Shown: positions 32,973-42,677 of the stretch, one piece after another
How positions within the stretch are numbered: the first letter of the stretch is position 1
How the letters are laid out: each line of letters opens with the position of its first letter
DNA from: Vibrio casei
GTDB lineage: Bacteria; Pseudomonadota; Gammaproteobacteria; Enterobacterales; Vibrionaceae
Assembly: GCF_002218025.2 (NCBI RefSeq)
Contig: NZ_AP018680.1
Location: 372,001 to 436,000, forward strand
Length of the DNA stretch: 64,000 nucleotides
Direction of reading: 5' to 3'
Notes under the pieces: generated by a model
The model's input: only the letters and a program-made list of their open reading frames with translations
The model's database searches: none
What the model was told of the DNA's origin: nothing
Translations under genes and position numbers: made by a program

Positions 32973-33897
32973 AACCAAGAGCCTCTTTGAGTTCGTTTAC
33001 TTTTGTTTTACGGCCGCCTTTGTTGGGGTCAATCATCATGACTCTTTCAAAGAGTTCCAATGCTTCAGCCTGTTTACCTTCGGCTTCATACCAGTCACCG
33101 ATCAAGCGAAACATCTTCACTTTTAAGGGGGCGTTTGTAGCCATCGCACCGCTTAATAAATCTTGTACTGCATCCATTAAATATTGGCGGTTACATTCTT
33201 TTTGGGCTTTGTGCGCCTTATGGGAATATTGAAAAACAATATCGCAATAAGCGGTTTCACCATTGGATTTCCAACCACGAGGAGTATCAAGACCACGCAG
33301 AATGAGCGCTTTAAACGAGTCGTGAAACTCTTCGAATTGGCCACAATCAATTTGCCATTGATACCACCACCAAATCACATCCAGCCCTTCTAAATTTTCA
33401 TGGGTTTGAAGTAGCGTCATAACGTGAGGTTTATATTTTTTGATTAGCTCAAGCTTGAAGGGAATTTTTTCTTCTGAGCCAGCCAGCGTTCGAGCGCATT
33501 CCAAATCCAGCTTTAACTTATGTTGCATTTCGCTCCACGGGCTTTCGGCTACTTGTTGCTGAGCTTTATCAATAACATCATTGAGTGAGTTCTCAACATA
33601 GCTTGCAGCGTCCATTGCATCATTAAGCTCTTCAGTTGCACCTTGAGCATCACGAGTGGCATCTTGCGCTTCAATGGTAGCTTGCTCGGCTAAATCAATC
33701 GCCGCTTGAATTTCGTCTAGATTATTATCATCCACTTGCTTAAGGTTCGTTTCAGCTTCCTTTTGGGCTGCTTCTGCTCGTTGCTGGACGATTAAAGCCT
33801 TATTGACTTTAATTTTGGCCTGAGCAATGTTGCTTTTCGCCGTATGAATGGCTTTTTGTTCGGCTTGCATTTTTCGCTTTCGTAATAGTGTGAGCAT
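32965..33897 (-). CDS. gpM-like terminase small subunit with N-terminal coiled coil (displaced)
   Basis: 310 residues. The N-terminal ~130 residues are Ala/Glu/Gln-rich heptads (AAQKEAETNLKQV and similar) and probably coiled coil. The C-terminal half (about 140-310) resembles P2 gpM: LDVIWWWYQWQIDCGQF, LRGLDTPRGW, and a closing EAEGKQAEALELFERVMMIDP helix pair. In P2, M lies between N and L. That slot is empty here, and this gene sits between tail tube and tail chaperone. A tail-associated role cannot be excluded. Confidence 0.55.
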   Translation of the reverse strand: MLTLLRKRKMQAEQKAIHTAKSNIAQAKIKVNKALIVQQRAEAAQKEAETNLKQVDDNNLDEIQAAIDLAEQATIEAQDATRDAQGATEELNDAMDAASYVENSLNDVIDKAQQQVAESPWSEMQHKLKLDLECARTLAGSEEKIPFKLELIKKYKPHVMTLLQTHENLEGLDVIWWWYQWQIDCGQFEEFHDSFKALILRGLDTPRGWKSNGETAYCDIVFQYSHKAHKAQKECNRQYLMDAVQDLLSGAMATNAPLKVKMFRLIGDWYEAEGKQAEALELFERVMMIDPNKGGRKTKVNELKEALGYE

Positions 33898-33907
33898 AGT
33901 GGCAACC

Positions 33908-34273
33908 TTATTGCGCGATTAATTCAGTGCCAAGAAACATCACTTCAAGCTGACCATCTTTGATGGTGAGCTCTAAAGCTTCGCTCGTCCATGCGCCCAT
34001 CAAGGTGTAGCTTTTACCACTGTTGGTATTAAGCGTAATGTTTTCACCTGTGAAGTTACGAATGGCCGTTTCATCGGTGGTTTTAGCATGAACGATGGTG
34101 GCTTTAATGCTTGGCGCGGCGTCAAATGTTTCGCTAAACCCTAGTACGCCAGCATCGCCCATTACGGCATCGCGTTTGACGCCGCCAAAGTTAACGGTAG
34201 CACCTTCTTTAGTGGGTAGGCGACCAAGGGATCCAGCATCTAAAAAGCCACGGCTAGTAATTGTGGTACTCAT
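33908..34273 (-). CDS. phage tail tube protein, Mu gpM type
   Basis: 121 residues with the beta-rich pattern of contractile-tail tube proteins (GFLDAGSLGRLPTKEGATVNFGG, LNTNSGKSYTLMGAWTSEALELT, GQLEVMFLG). It directly follows the sheath gene, as in Mu. Confidence 0.85.
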   Translation of the reverse strand: MSTTITSRGFLDAGSLGRLPTKEGATVNFGGVKRDAVMGDAGVLGFSETFDAAPSIKATIVHAKTTDETAIRNFTGENITLNTNSGKSYTLMGAWTSEALELTIKDGQLEVMFLGTELIAQ

Positions 34274-34282
34274 AAAAAGCCC

Positions 34283-35416
34283 TTATTTTCTAAATTGAAT
34301 TTTGCCGGCAACGATGATTAAGCCGTTGACGAACTGAGGACTGTCTAGGTAGTTAATGCGCGTTTTATCGGTCTCATCGAGTTCAACCGTTAGCGATTTT
34401 TTATACCCTTCGAAATCTTGAACAATACCGTTGTATTCCAAATCTTTGTAAAGTGAGAGTAATTCACCGGCAATGATGCTAGGCGTGACAATGGCTTGCC
34501 CGGTGGCAAAGCTGGTGCCATCTTTTGCTAACTTGTGGCGTCCATACTTACTTAAAATTAATGAACGTTGCTTCTCTCGAAAGTACATGGCGGTTGCCGG
34601 TGTCATGACATCGAGATAGCTATCATCGGCAACACCTGCGGCATTTTCAGTGTAAGCGGTCACCGGTCTTTCAATTAAAACTTCACCGGTACTGGTGACG
34701 GTGTAGGTTCCGATCCCTTCATGAAGCAACAAGTTGCGTTCTGTCCAATCAAACTCGGTATCGGCAATGGAATACACCCCATTCATTTTCAAGGTTTGAA
34801 GGGGACGACAAGGATCGGCTGCAAGTGATGGGGCGATTTGTCCAGCCCAGGCGGCGACGGCTTCTGCTTCACTGATGGCTTTATTGCTTGAATCACCTAA
34901 TGCATTAATTGGCATAAAGCTAATTAAGGGACAATTACAAGTTGAGCCAAAAGTCACGAGCTCGGCGTGATTGCCTTTCTTGGGTAGATAGGCGATACCA
35001 GGGATCATTTCTAGTGCTTGATAACGCGCTTCTAAGAATTCACTTAAATCTCGAATGCTGGTTTCATCATTCAATGCACACACAATATGATGGTATTGCG
35101 TATCCCCTAATGAGGCTAGTGCGCTCATCAAATCAGCATCCGCGACACTAACCGCGTAAATCGGTAAAGTTTCGTCTTGTTTGGTAAACCAAGTCACCAT
35201 TTTGGTCACGTCTGAATCACCAAATTGTGCTAAGGCTGAGTCCTTGTTTAAGCAAAGTACAACCTTGTTAGGCGGTACGGTTGCGCCTTCAATTGCGTTA
35301 CCAATGATTAAAACTAATTGCTGAGCTTCGGCGCTATTGGCGAGGCTATTATCAATTTCAATGTAAACGCCTGGTACGCGAGCATTACTCGGCACTTCTG
35401 AAAAGCTGATACTCAT
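34283..35416 (-). CDS. phage contractile tail sheath protein
   Basis: 377 residues starting MSISFSEVPSNARVPGVYIEID, the sheath-family opening in which VPGVY is characteristic of Mu-like sheath (gpL) proteins. The C-terminal domain includes DLEYNGIVQDFEGYKKSLTVE and LPQFVNGL-like segments. Its start overlaps the stop of the DUF2635 gene (ATGA). Confidence 0.9.
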   Translation of the reverse strand: MSISFSEVPSNARVPGVYIEIDNSLANSAEAQQLVLIIGNAIEGATVPPNKVVLCLNKDSALAQFGDSDVTKMVTWFTKQDETLPIYAVSVADADLMSALASLGDTQYHHIVCALNDETSIRDLSEFLEARYQALEMIPGIAYLPKKGNHAELVTFGSTCNCPLISFMPINALGDSSNKAISEAEAVAAWAGQIAPSLAADPCRPLQTLKMNGVYSIADTEFDWTERNLLLHEGIGTYTVTSTGEVLIERPVTAYTENAAGVADDSYLDVMTPATAMYFREKQRSLILSKYGRHKLAKDGTSFATGQAIVTPSIIAGELLSLYKDLEYNGIVQDFEGYKKSLTVELDETDKTRINYLDSPQFVNGLIIVAGKIQFRK

Positions 35417-35619
35417 GCGTTATCCTTCTTGGTTTCGGCTTTTACTGTAGTTACAGTTTCCGTCGGTTGTTTGGCGATAAGCTCACACGAGCCATCTTGA
35501 ATTCGGCGCAACCAATAGGAATTGCGTGGCTTGGTTTCGCCTTGTTTTTTCAAGGGCACTCGCGTTTCTGGATCTCGCACGAGTAGTTCACCCTTGGGTT
35601 TAATCATCATTTCACGCAT
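35413..35619 (-). CDS. DUF2635 family phage protein (Mu gp38-like)
   Basis: 68 residues. VRDPETRVPLKKQGETKPRNSYWLRRIQDG is split across the DUF2635 signature. It lies immediately before the tail sheath, as Mu gp38 does. GGGAG precedes the ATG. Function unknown. Confidence 0.75.
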   Translation of the reverse strand: MREMMIKPKGELLVRDPETRVPLKKQGETKPRNSYWLRRIQDGSCELIAKQPTETVTTVKAETKKDNA

Positions 35620-35655
35620 GCTTTTCTCCCATGCTTTGAGTGGTCGTAGTTGGCG

Positions 35656-36177
35656 TTAATTTTTCGCGCCATTGGCAAAGTTTTCAGCCACCATGGCGAG
35701 TAGTTCTTTTTCTAGTTTGGGCGTCCAACCTATGAAGGTTCGCTTGGTCATCTTGTAATTGTTTTTAACGCCGCTACCACCTTCCCAACGGTTGGTTTTT
35801 GAGTTGTAAAAACCATTGACGCGAGTGGTGAACGAGAGGCCTAAGCCTTCGTTATGTTCTTTAGCCATGTTGCCAACAACGCCAGACAAGCCGACTTCAA
35901 AATTCTGCTTGTCCACACGGGTGGTTAAAGCGCGACTAAAACCGGTTAGCATATTTTTATTGTCTTTGGCTTGCTTGGTTTTGCTATCTAGCGTTATTTT
36001 TCGCTTCTTACGCCCTTGATATGGCTTGTCGTCAATGTCCCGTTGTTTACGAATTTGTTCACGAAAATACTGACGCGTTCGGTTGGCCAGTCGTCGGTTT
36101 AAATCAAATTTTTCAGCATCCGTTAAAACAAGCGCGTTTAATGCACGGGTTAATTGGTCGGGATTCGTGAGCTTCAT
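35656..36177 (-). CDS. phage virion morphogenesis / tail completion protein, gpS-like
   Basis: 173 residues. The opening LTNPDQLTRALNALVLTDAEK and RTRQYFREQIRKQRDIDDKPYQGRKKRK fit the phage virion morphogenesis family (P2 gpS, Mu gpG). Basic, with a C-terminal TKRTFIGWTPKLEKEL block seen in family members. It overlaps the upstream gpR-like gene by 4 bp. Confidence 0.78.
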   Translation of the reverse strand: MKLTNPDQLTRALNALVLTDAEKFDLNRRLANRTRQYFREQIRKQRDIDDKPYQGRKKRKITLDSKTKQAKDNKNMLTGFSRALTTRVDKQNFEVGLSGVVGNMAKEHNEGLGLSFTTRVNGFYNSKTNRWEGGSGVKNNYKMTKRTFIGWTPKLEKELLAMVAENFANGAKN

Positions 36178-36641
36178 AACGCGATCACTTGATTGGGGCC
36201 ATCAAGATATTTGAACGGGGGGAGCGTTTCTTCAGTTGGCGCTTTCATAAAAGCGCTGACGCATTCAAAACGAGTGGTGGCTTGTAGCCAGTTGCCGTTG
36301 TCGTTTTCTTCAAGCTCATAGCTTTCTTGAATATCCACTTTGAGCTTTATGTCACATAGGCCTTTATCGAGTAATTGCACCGCAAAGGTTGGTGGCTCTA
36401 GTCCTTTTTCGGCGCGGTCAATATCGTATTGGTTGAGCCAGTTGACTAGGTGCATCATTAAAATATGAGGCTGAACATCAACGCTGCTCATTGAAATAAT
36501 CACGGTGTACGCAATATCAAACCCATCTACGCTATTGCCTTGAGTGCATTTCAATTCGCCATCTTCCGCCCATACTTCTAAGTTGCCAGCATCGGTGACT
36601 TGTTGGGTGAAAAGGGTGGTTAAACTTTGTAATGCTTTCAT
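36174..36641 (-). CDS. tail completion protein, gpR-like
   Basis: 155 residues, in the P2 gpR position before the gpS-like gene. It shares the pattern of a short helical start (MKALQSLTTLFTQ) and a beta-rich body with MMHLVNWLNQYDIDR and DIKLKVDIQESYEL. In P2, gpR and gpS are required for head-tail joining. Assignment rests on position and weak similarity. Confidence 0.65.
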   Translation of the reverse strand: MKALQSLTTLFTQQVTDAGNLEVWAEDGELKCTQGNSVDGFDIAYTVIISMSSVDVQPHILMMHLVNWLNQYDIDRAEKGLEPPTFAVQLLDKGLCDIKLKVDIQESYELEENDNGNWLQATTRFECVSAFMKAPTEETLPPFKYLDGPNQVIAL

Positions 36642-36649
36642 ATAGGCTC

Positions 36650-37105
36650 CTACACCACTTCAAAACAATAGGTCTCGACGCCATTGCCAAGTAAATCCAT
36701 TGCGCGTCGGTATTGCACCAGGCAATTCTCTGCTTTTTGCTGCAGCGCTTCTTGGCGATCACTTGCATCACTAGTGGCGTTGGTGCTGAGTTGGTTACCG
36801 ACAATGAAGTTGGCGGCTAATGAAAACACCGCTTGTTTATAAAGGGTGGTACCGGTGTTCGTGTCACCAAATTGCTGTTGTGAAAATTCATCCAACGTAA
36901 CGGTAGATGGAAATATATTAAGCAATTCTCGATTTACCGTGATTCGAGCAATAGTGAGCTGTTGCAAAATGCCCGGCTCTGTTTCATTACTGAGGAAATG
37001 AAACAGAGACTGGAATTCTGAGACTTTAAGTTCAGGATATTGAGCCGTAGCAGGCAGCGTTGAGTCGTAAATCTCATCTTTATTACCGACAAATTGCATA
37101 CTCAT
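36650..37105 (-). CDS. head completion protein, gpL-like
   Basis: About 151 residues (start at 37105 or 37099; the frame is open further upstream). ELKVSEFQSLFHF and the C-terminal QQKAENCLVQYRRAMDLLG match the P2 gpL head completion/stabilisation family. It follows the capsid gene directly, without the gpM gene found between N and L in P2. Confidence 0.75.
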   Translation of the reverse strand: MSMQFVGNKDEIYDSTLPATAQYPELKVSEFQSLFHFLSNETEPGILQQLTIARITVNRELLNIFPSTVTLDEFSQQQFGDTNTGTTLYKQAVFSLAANFIVGNQLSTNATSDASDRQEALQQKAENCLVQYRRAMDLLGNGVETYCFEVV

Positions 37106-37240
37106 AATGCGGTTCCCAAAAAAAGAGGGGAGTAGGCTAAACACTTGTGCATCAATTCGCGGTTAATTACCGGCTTTGATAAACAATTGATAGCCTACTG
37201 AGGGGTTGTTCTTATTTAATTAAATGAAAAAATGCTTGGG

Positions 37241-38329
37241 TTATACCCATTCACCATTAATCCACAATTTAACGTTTTCAAATTCAAGTGCTGCGGCTTT
37301 TTCAAGGTGTTCGACCACGTAAGCCATGTTCATTGATTCAAAGTTTTCAATCTGATCAAGTTTGTCATTTTTAGTGGCAACTGAGCGGCGAACCGAACCT
37401 TCTTGAATGTAAATCGATAGGTTGCTGTAGCTTGTGACTAAAATGCCGGTTGCAGGGAAACCCGGTACCGACACCGCAGGTAGGCCGCCATAAGTGCCGA
37501 TCACTTGCTTGTCTTCAATGCGTGATTTTTCGCTTGGCTTATTACCATTGGCGGCGTAAAACTTAGCTTTGTCATACGACAATAAATCAGAGCCGATAAT
37601 GGAGACCAAATCTGGCGAATTGATGCAAGCATCACCAAGTAGGCCTTTGACGTTCATTACTGCCAAATCTAAGTTGATAAAATCACCGACACCTGCGCCA
37701 ATAAGGGTGCCGGTGTCAGTACCATCATCGACCATTGGCTCGCCTTCACCGATACGGATTTCACCTGGTGTTGCACCTTCTTTAAACATACCAGCAGGGT
37801 TGTTGTCACGTATTGCCTGGAACCAACCTTTGTTGACATCTTCACCGTTTGGATTTGCTTCAGCATCGGTGTTGGCTTCGCATGACTTACCATAGAAACC
37901 AATGGTGATTTTGTTAGCGTCAATCTGCTCACGAGTTTGGTTTGAGATGATTTGATTGAAGTTTTTTAGGTGCGCAAAGGCATCTAATTGAGCGTAGCGA
38001 ATATGGGAATCAAAGTTAGTCTGTTCACACATATAAGGCATTGGCTTCATATTGTAGACGGCCTTGGTTTTACGCTCTTTGCCTGAACTTGTGTCTGTGC
38101 GGCTAGCAATCATACCGCTGACGCCAAGCCCTAGCGCTTCACCTTTTTGATTTTTTACACTTAGGATATTAATTTTCTTTAAAAACTCATTACTTTCACG
38201 AATTTGGGCAATGATTTTTTGAGTGGCAGCCGGTGTAACATTGAATCGTTCTGTCGCATCGTCTACACCGTTTTGTTTTGCGACCGTTGCGGTATACAGA
38301 GCAACGGCTTTTTTAGTGGTTTCTAACAT
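37241..38329 (-). CDS. phage major capsid protein, P2 gpN family
   Basis: 362 residues. FNVTPAATQKIIAQIRESNEFLKKINILSV is split across the N-terminal region, with GLGVSGMIASRTDT, NGEDVNKGWFQAIR, GTYGGLPAVSVPGFPATGILVT and SNLSIYIQEGSVRRSV, all typical of P2 gpN. It has an HK97-type fold by family. Its neighbours are the scaffold (upstream) and gpL (downstream). Confidence 0.92.
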   Translation of the reverse strand: MLETTKKAVALYTATVAKQNGVDDATERFNVTPAATQKIIAQIRESNEFLKKINILSVKNQKGEALGLGVSGMIASRTDTSSGKERKTKAVYNMKPMPYMCEQTNFDSHIRYAQLDAFAHLKNFNQIISNQTREQIDANKITIGFYGKSCEANTDAEANPNGEDVNKGWFQAIRDNNPAGMFKEGATPGEIRIGEGEPMVDDGTDTGTLIGAGVGDFINLDLAVMNVKGLLGDACINSPDLVSIIGSDLLSYDKAKFYAANGNKPSEKSRIEDKQVIGTYGGLPAVSVPGFPATGILVTSYSNLSIYIQEGSVRRSVATKNDKLDQIENFESMNMAYVVEHLEKAAALEFENVKLWINGEWV

Positions 38330-38386
38330 AGAAATACCTTAACAATTAAAAATAAATTTAAAAGGAAAGCTGCGATAGCGAGCTTG

Positions 38387-39232
38387 TTATAAGTAACCGC
38401 CAGCATTACCACCGCCAGCAAGGTCGCGTTCTTGTTCATCGGTGACTTTGCTTAGCTTTTCGGTGAGCGTGTCGAACTTGGTTGCTAGGTCGTCCACTTT
38501 TGCGCTTAACTTGGTGGTGTCGTCTTGTTCTGCTTCCGGCTCTTCTGCAGGCGCTGCTTCTTGTTGTTTTAATCCTGTCACCGCAGCCGTGAGCAATGTA
38601 ACTGCAGAGGTTAGTGCTTCGGTTTGTTCTTTTTGCGCTTCAAACATCGCTTTTGTTTCTTCATTCATTTCAATGTCCTTCTCTTCATGTTCTTTAGTTT
38701 GAGTATCCGATGTAATGCTCAATAATTGTTTTAACCGGCTAAAAAATTTGCGGTCTTCTTGTTCATTATTTGGTTCGTTTTGAGCCGTCCAATTATCCAT
38801 GCTCAATGTCGCGCCTGAGCTGAAATGTTCACGGCTTTTACTGACGCTTTGAGCACTTGCTGATAGGTGCATTTCGGTAGTGCCCATCGATGCAGGCTCA
38901 TCCGTTAACGCAAGGCCGGTTAAATAACTGCGACCGGTGTTTTGATAATTCCCTTCAATCTCACAAGAGGTATGCAAAAGCTGACCTTCTTCAATGGTTT
39001 TAAGCAGTAAAGAATTAGGTTTTAAAATGGCAAAGAGTTGGTTGTCTCGTTTTTCAACAGAGGCAACCGAACCGTACTTAGGAGCGCACTGGAAGTGCTC
39101 TGGATTAATGCGAGCGTTATATTTTTTGGGGTCGTAAAGCTCAGCCATATCATCAATGACTTTTTGTTCAATGAAGCGGCCGTCAATAGTTGGGCCGGCA
39201 GTTAATATACAAATAGGTTCAGATTGAAACAT
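38387..39232 (-). CDS. capsid scaffolding protein/protease, P2 gpO family
   Basis: 281 residues from the ATG at 39232 (AGAGG upstream). The N-terminal half carries ICILTAGPTIDGRFIEQK, YNARINPEHFQ and RSYLTGLALTDEPASMGT, the gpO serine-protease region. The C-terminal half is Ala/Glu/Thr-rich and helical, the scaffold part. It is divergent from the terminase gene. Confidence 0.9.
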   Translation of the reverse strand: MFQSEPICILTAGPTIDGRFIEQKVIDDMAELYDPKKYNARINPEHFQCAPKYGSVASVEKRDNQLFAILKPNSLLLKTIEEGQLLHTSCEIEGNYQNTGRSYLTGLALTDEPASMGTTEMHLSASAQSVSKSREHFSSGATLSMDNWTAQNEPNNEQEDRKFFSRLKQLLSITSDTQTKEHEEKDIEMNEETKAMFEAQKEQTEALTSAVTLLTAAVTGLKQQEAAPAEEPEAEQDDTTKLSAKVDDLATKFDTLTEKLSKVTDEQERDLAGGGNAGGYL

Positions 39233-39365
39233 GAGTTTGCCTCTTGTGATTTCTGAGTTTAATTTAGCGAAAACCACCGACCTTTTATATTCATCTCGAT
39301 CCTAAAACCTCAATCTAGAATGTTGATAAGCTGAGGAAAAACAAAGCTTATTGCACACTGCAGCT

Positions 39366-41126
39366 ATGAACGATAAATGCCAATCCATTGACGAACCGCT
39401 TTACACCAGTGCGCAAACTTATGCGCTGGGTTATTACCTACGTCAGTACAAACCGGTAGAAATTGCCGAAAAGCTCAATGTGGCCACTCGAACGATTCAG
39501 CAATGGATCTCAAAGTTTGATTGGAAAGCGTTGCGCGATGATGCGCCGGTTGAATTGATGATGAGGCAACGTATTGCCTATTTGATGTGGGTCGATAAAA
39601 AGCACGAATCTCAACTGAAAGAATTAGAGTTATTACTTGAGCAAAAGCGCAAACGGGATCAGGCATTAAAAGCAAAAGAAACGTCGAGTTCTGGTACTCA
39701 ATCCGGTGGGCCACGTCGAGGCAGACCGGCCAATAGAACCAAGAATGATATCTCTGGCATTACGGCTGAAATGCTGGCCGATTTTCGAGAGAAAACCTTC
39801 TTTCAATATCAAAAAGACATTCATGGTCATAAGCTCAATAATGACATTAATGAATTCCGGTTCTATCTGAAATCTCGCCAAATTGGTCTAACTTACTACT
39901 TCGCATTTGAAGCTTTTGAAGATGCCATTCTTAATGGCGACAACCAAATATTCTTATCGGCCTCACGCAAGCAAAGTGAAATATTTAAGAACTACATTCG
40001 CCGCTTTGCGCTTGAAATTGGTGATGTCGAATTAAAGGGCAAGGATGAGCTGTGGCTCTCGAACGGTGCCTGTTTAAATTTCTTATCGACCAATGCGCGA
40101 ACCAGTCAAGGCTTCAATGGCCACTTGTATTTCGATGAAGTCTTTTGGATACCAAAATTTAAAGAATTGGATGATTTTGCCGGCGGCATGTCCATTCAAG
40201 CACAATACCGCACCACGTATTTATCGACGCCATCGAGTACCGCCCATGAAGCCTATTCGAAGTGGTCCGGAGCAAAAGAGAACAACATCGATGTCAGCCA
40301 CAAAGGACTTAAAAACGGTTCAATGGGTGTTGATGGGATTTTCCGCCAAATTATTACGGTGGATGATGCGATTGCCGGTGGTGCGAACTTCTTTAACCTG
40401 GATAAGCTTCATCGTAAATACCCTGATAAGTCGGTGTTTGATAACTTGCTACGATGCGTATTCCTCGATGATGCGACCTCGTTCTTTAGCATCAAAGCGC
40501 TATTGATGTGCAAAACCGACACCTCGTTATGGAAAGATGTTCAATTAGATAACTTGCACCCGGCTGGCCGGCGTGAGGTGTTGGTGGGTTACGATCCCCG
40601 TGGTGGCGGCCAAGGTGAAGGCTCGGATGATGCCGGCTTAATTGTGGCCTTAAAACCTGAGAAGAAAGGCGGCGTATTTCGATTGCTTGAGCGTATTCGC
40701 TTAAAAGGGGCGAGCTATGAAGCACAAGCCACGGCCATTGAAGCGATCACCAAAAAATACAACGTTGTGCATCTTGAAATGGATGTGGGCGGTGTTGGCT
40801 CGGCGGTGGCTGAATTAGTTCGCAAGTTTTATCCGGCTTTAATTGAGGTGGATTATTCACCCGAAATGAAACGGATGATGGCGTACAAAGCGCGTGAAAT
40901 TATTAACGCTGGTCGTCTTCAGTTTGATGATGAGTGGGATGACCTGGTGCATTCCTTTTTGATGATAAGACAACACACCACCAAAGCCAGTAACCAAATT
41001 ACCTTTATTTCCAATCGTAGCAAAGTGGGCTCTCATGCCGATTTAGCCTGGGCCGCTATGCATGTGTTGCATTGGGAGCCGATTGATATTTTACGCGATG
41101 ACACCACCACAGTGTCATTTCTATAG
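39366..41126 (+). CDS. terminase large subunit, P2 gpP family
   Basis: Packaging ATPase/nuclease. N-terminal HTH (PVEIAEKLNVATRTIQQWISKF), coiled coil, then the ATPase with a Walker A-like KSRQIGLTYYF and Walker B YFDEVFW, and a nuclease domain with GYDPRGGGQGEGSDDAG and MDVGGVGSA. ATG at 39366 is chosen. TTG at 39351 is in frame and neither has a good ribosome-binding site. This and the portal are the only structural genes on the + strand. Confidence 0.9.
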   Translation: MNDKCQSIDEPLYTSAQTYALGYYLRQYKPVEIAEKLNVATRTIQQWISKFDWKALRDDAPVELMMRQRIAYLMWVDKKHESQLKELELLLEQKRKRDQALKAKETSSSGTQSGGPRRGRPANRTKNDISGITAEMLADFREKTFFQYQKDIHGHKLNNDINEFRFYLKSRQIGLTYYFAFEAFEDAILNGDNQIFLSASRKQSEIFKNYIRRFALEIGDVELKGKDELWLSNGACLNFLSTNARTSQGFNGHLYFDEVFWIPKFKELDDFAGGMSIQAQYRTTYLSTPSSTAHEAYSKWSGAKENNIDVSHKGLKNGSMGVDGIFRQIITVDDAIAGGANFFNLDKLHRKYPDKSVFDNLLRCVFLDDATSFFSIKALLMCKTDTSLWKDVQLDNLHPAGRREVLVGYDPRGGGQGEGSDDAGLIVALKPEKKGGVFRLLERIRLKGASYEAQATAIEAITKKYNVVHLEMDVGGVGSAVAELVRKFYPALIEVDYSPEMKRMMAYKAREIINAGRLQFDDEWDDLVHSFLMIRQHTTKASNQITFISNRSKVGSHADLAWAAMHVLHWEPIDILRDDTTTVSFL

Positions 41127-41152
41127 TGCAATAATTTTATAAGAGGCACATT

Positions 41153-42115
41153 GTGATCACATTTGATTCCCCTGAAAGCGTTATGACCGCTGATATTTTA
41201 AGTTACATGGAAGTGGCGTTAGTTGATGGATTATATGAGCCGCCTATCGCACTTGATACCTTAGCTAAAGCGGTGCGTGCTAACCCTATGCATGGTTCGG
41301 CGTTATATGTAAAAAGTAATATGGCATCGAGCTCAGCGGAATTATCGCCTTTAATTAAGCGCCGTGAGTTTAAACGTTTTATGGGTGACTTTTTAACTTT
41401 TGGTAATGGCTACTTTTCTATTGTTCGTAACCGGCTTGGTGATGTGGTGGAAATTAAGCATTTGCCAGCGCTGTACATGCGCCGCAAAGAAAATATTAAC
41501 GAGTATGTGTACAAGCCCCGTGAATACAGTGATGAAGGGCGAGTGGATTATAAAGCAGGGCAAGTCTTTCATTTGGGGGAGTACGATGTATGCCAAGAAA
41601 TATATGGATTGCCGCAATATATCGGGGCACTGAGTTCCATTTGGCTTAATGAAGATGCGACCTTGTTTCGCCGTAAATATTACTTAAATGGCTCTCATGC
41701 TGGCTACTTGTTGTATATGAACGATCCCAATTTAACCGGTGAACAAGAAAAAGATATTAAGGATAAGTTATCGAAGAAAATAGCTTTCAAAAACCTGTTT
41801 ATTAACGGTAAAGGCAAAGATGGGAAAGCACCGGAACTCACACCAATAGGCCAAGTGGAAGCAAAAGACGAATTTAAAAATATCAAGAGCAAAACCACGG
41901 AAGATGTTCTGGCCAGTCACCGCATTCCGCTCGATTTAATGAGTATCGTACGTGAAGGCTTCGCATCCAGTTCTGACTTAAATAAAGTCGATCGCGTGTT
42001 CTACAAAAATGAATTGGTACCATTGCTAGAGCAAGTGTGTGAGTTGAATGATTTTGTGGGGATGGAAGTGATTACTATTAAAGAATATACAAGCTTAGAG
42101 CCTGAAGGACAATAA
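41153..42115 (+). CDS. phage portal protein, P2 gpQ / PBSX family
   Basis: 320 residues from a GTG at 41153 with AGAGG upstream. EPPIALDTLAKAVRANPMHGSAL, FKRFMGDFLTFGNGYFSI, FHLGEYDVCQEIYGLPQYIGAL and HRIPLDLMSIVREGF are family signatures. It forms the dodecameric DNA entry ring. It follows the terminase by 26 bp, as in P2 in reverse order. Confidence 0.92.
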   Translation: MITFDSPESVMTADILSYMEVALVDGLYEPPIALDTLAKAVRANPMHGSALYVKSNMASSSAELSPLIKRREFKRFMGDFLTFGNGYFSIVRNRLGDVVEIKHLPALYMRRKENINEYVYKPREYSDEGRVDYKAGQVFHLGEYDVCQEIYGLPQYIGALSSIWLNEDATLFRRKYYLNGSHAGYLLYMNDPNLTGEQEKDIKDKLSKKIAFKNLFINGKGKDGKAPELTPIGQVEAKDEFKNIKSKTTEDVLASHRIPLDLMSIVREGFASSSDLNKVDRVFYKNELVPLLEQVCELNDFVGMEVITIKEYTSLEPEGQ

Positions 42116-42188
42116 TCCTCTCAGTTTGTATATAAACCACGACAACAAAAAAACTCACACCCAAATATGCTTAGTTTTATACAGTTAC

Positions 42189-42677
42189 CTATAAGATGTT
42201 ACTCCTTTGAAAGGTAGCAACACATGAACTTTGCACTGGTGTGAGTAACATATTAATTCCGCCTTTATTCTCCATCCAAATGTAATCTCCAGTTTCAGCA
42301 ACATAGTTAAATGCTTTCATTTCGCTCGCATAGGCAGTACAAGACTTTGCTGTTGTTATAATAGTGGTTTCTGTCACATAACATTTCCCTGATAATTTTC
42401 TATACTCAGCTTCTGTGAATATGCTATCACCTTTTGAGCCATACACTGCGGTTAACTTTATTGAATCTTTTTTGGTTTCATTAAACCAAGACGCGTTTAC
42501 TCTTATGTCTGAACCTGATGCTAGGCGAAACGTGTTCTTAATTGCGGTATCACAAATATAGAAGCCTTTGTTATGAGCTTGTTTTAAAGCAAATGCGGTA
42601 AATTCTGGATTTCCGCTAGCTAATGAATAAGTTGAGAAAGTAAGGGTTAGTAAGCCTAATAATTTGATTCGTTTCAC
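42189..42677 (-). CDS. secreted four-cysteine protein, candidate moron
   Basis: Not recognised. The 162 residues have a signal peptide (about 1-20, LLGLLTLTFSTYSLASG). The mature part of ~140 residues has cysteines near 42, 98, 112 and 152, which could form two disulfides in the periplasm. It sits alone between the portal and the lysis genes, with AT-rich flanks and the opposite strand to the portal gene. Likely lysogenic cargo, perhaps acting at the envelope. Function unknown. Confidence 0.55.
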   Translation of the reverse strand: MKRIKLLGLLTLTFSTYSLASGNPEFTAFALKQAHNKGFYICDTAIKNTFRLASGSDIRVNASWFNETKKDSIKLTAVYGSKGDSIFTEAEYRKLSGKCYVTETTIITTAKSCTAYASEMKAFNYVAETGDYIWMENKGGINMLLTPVQSSCVATFQRSNIL

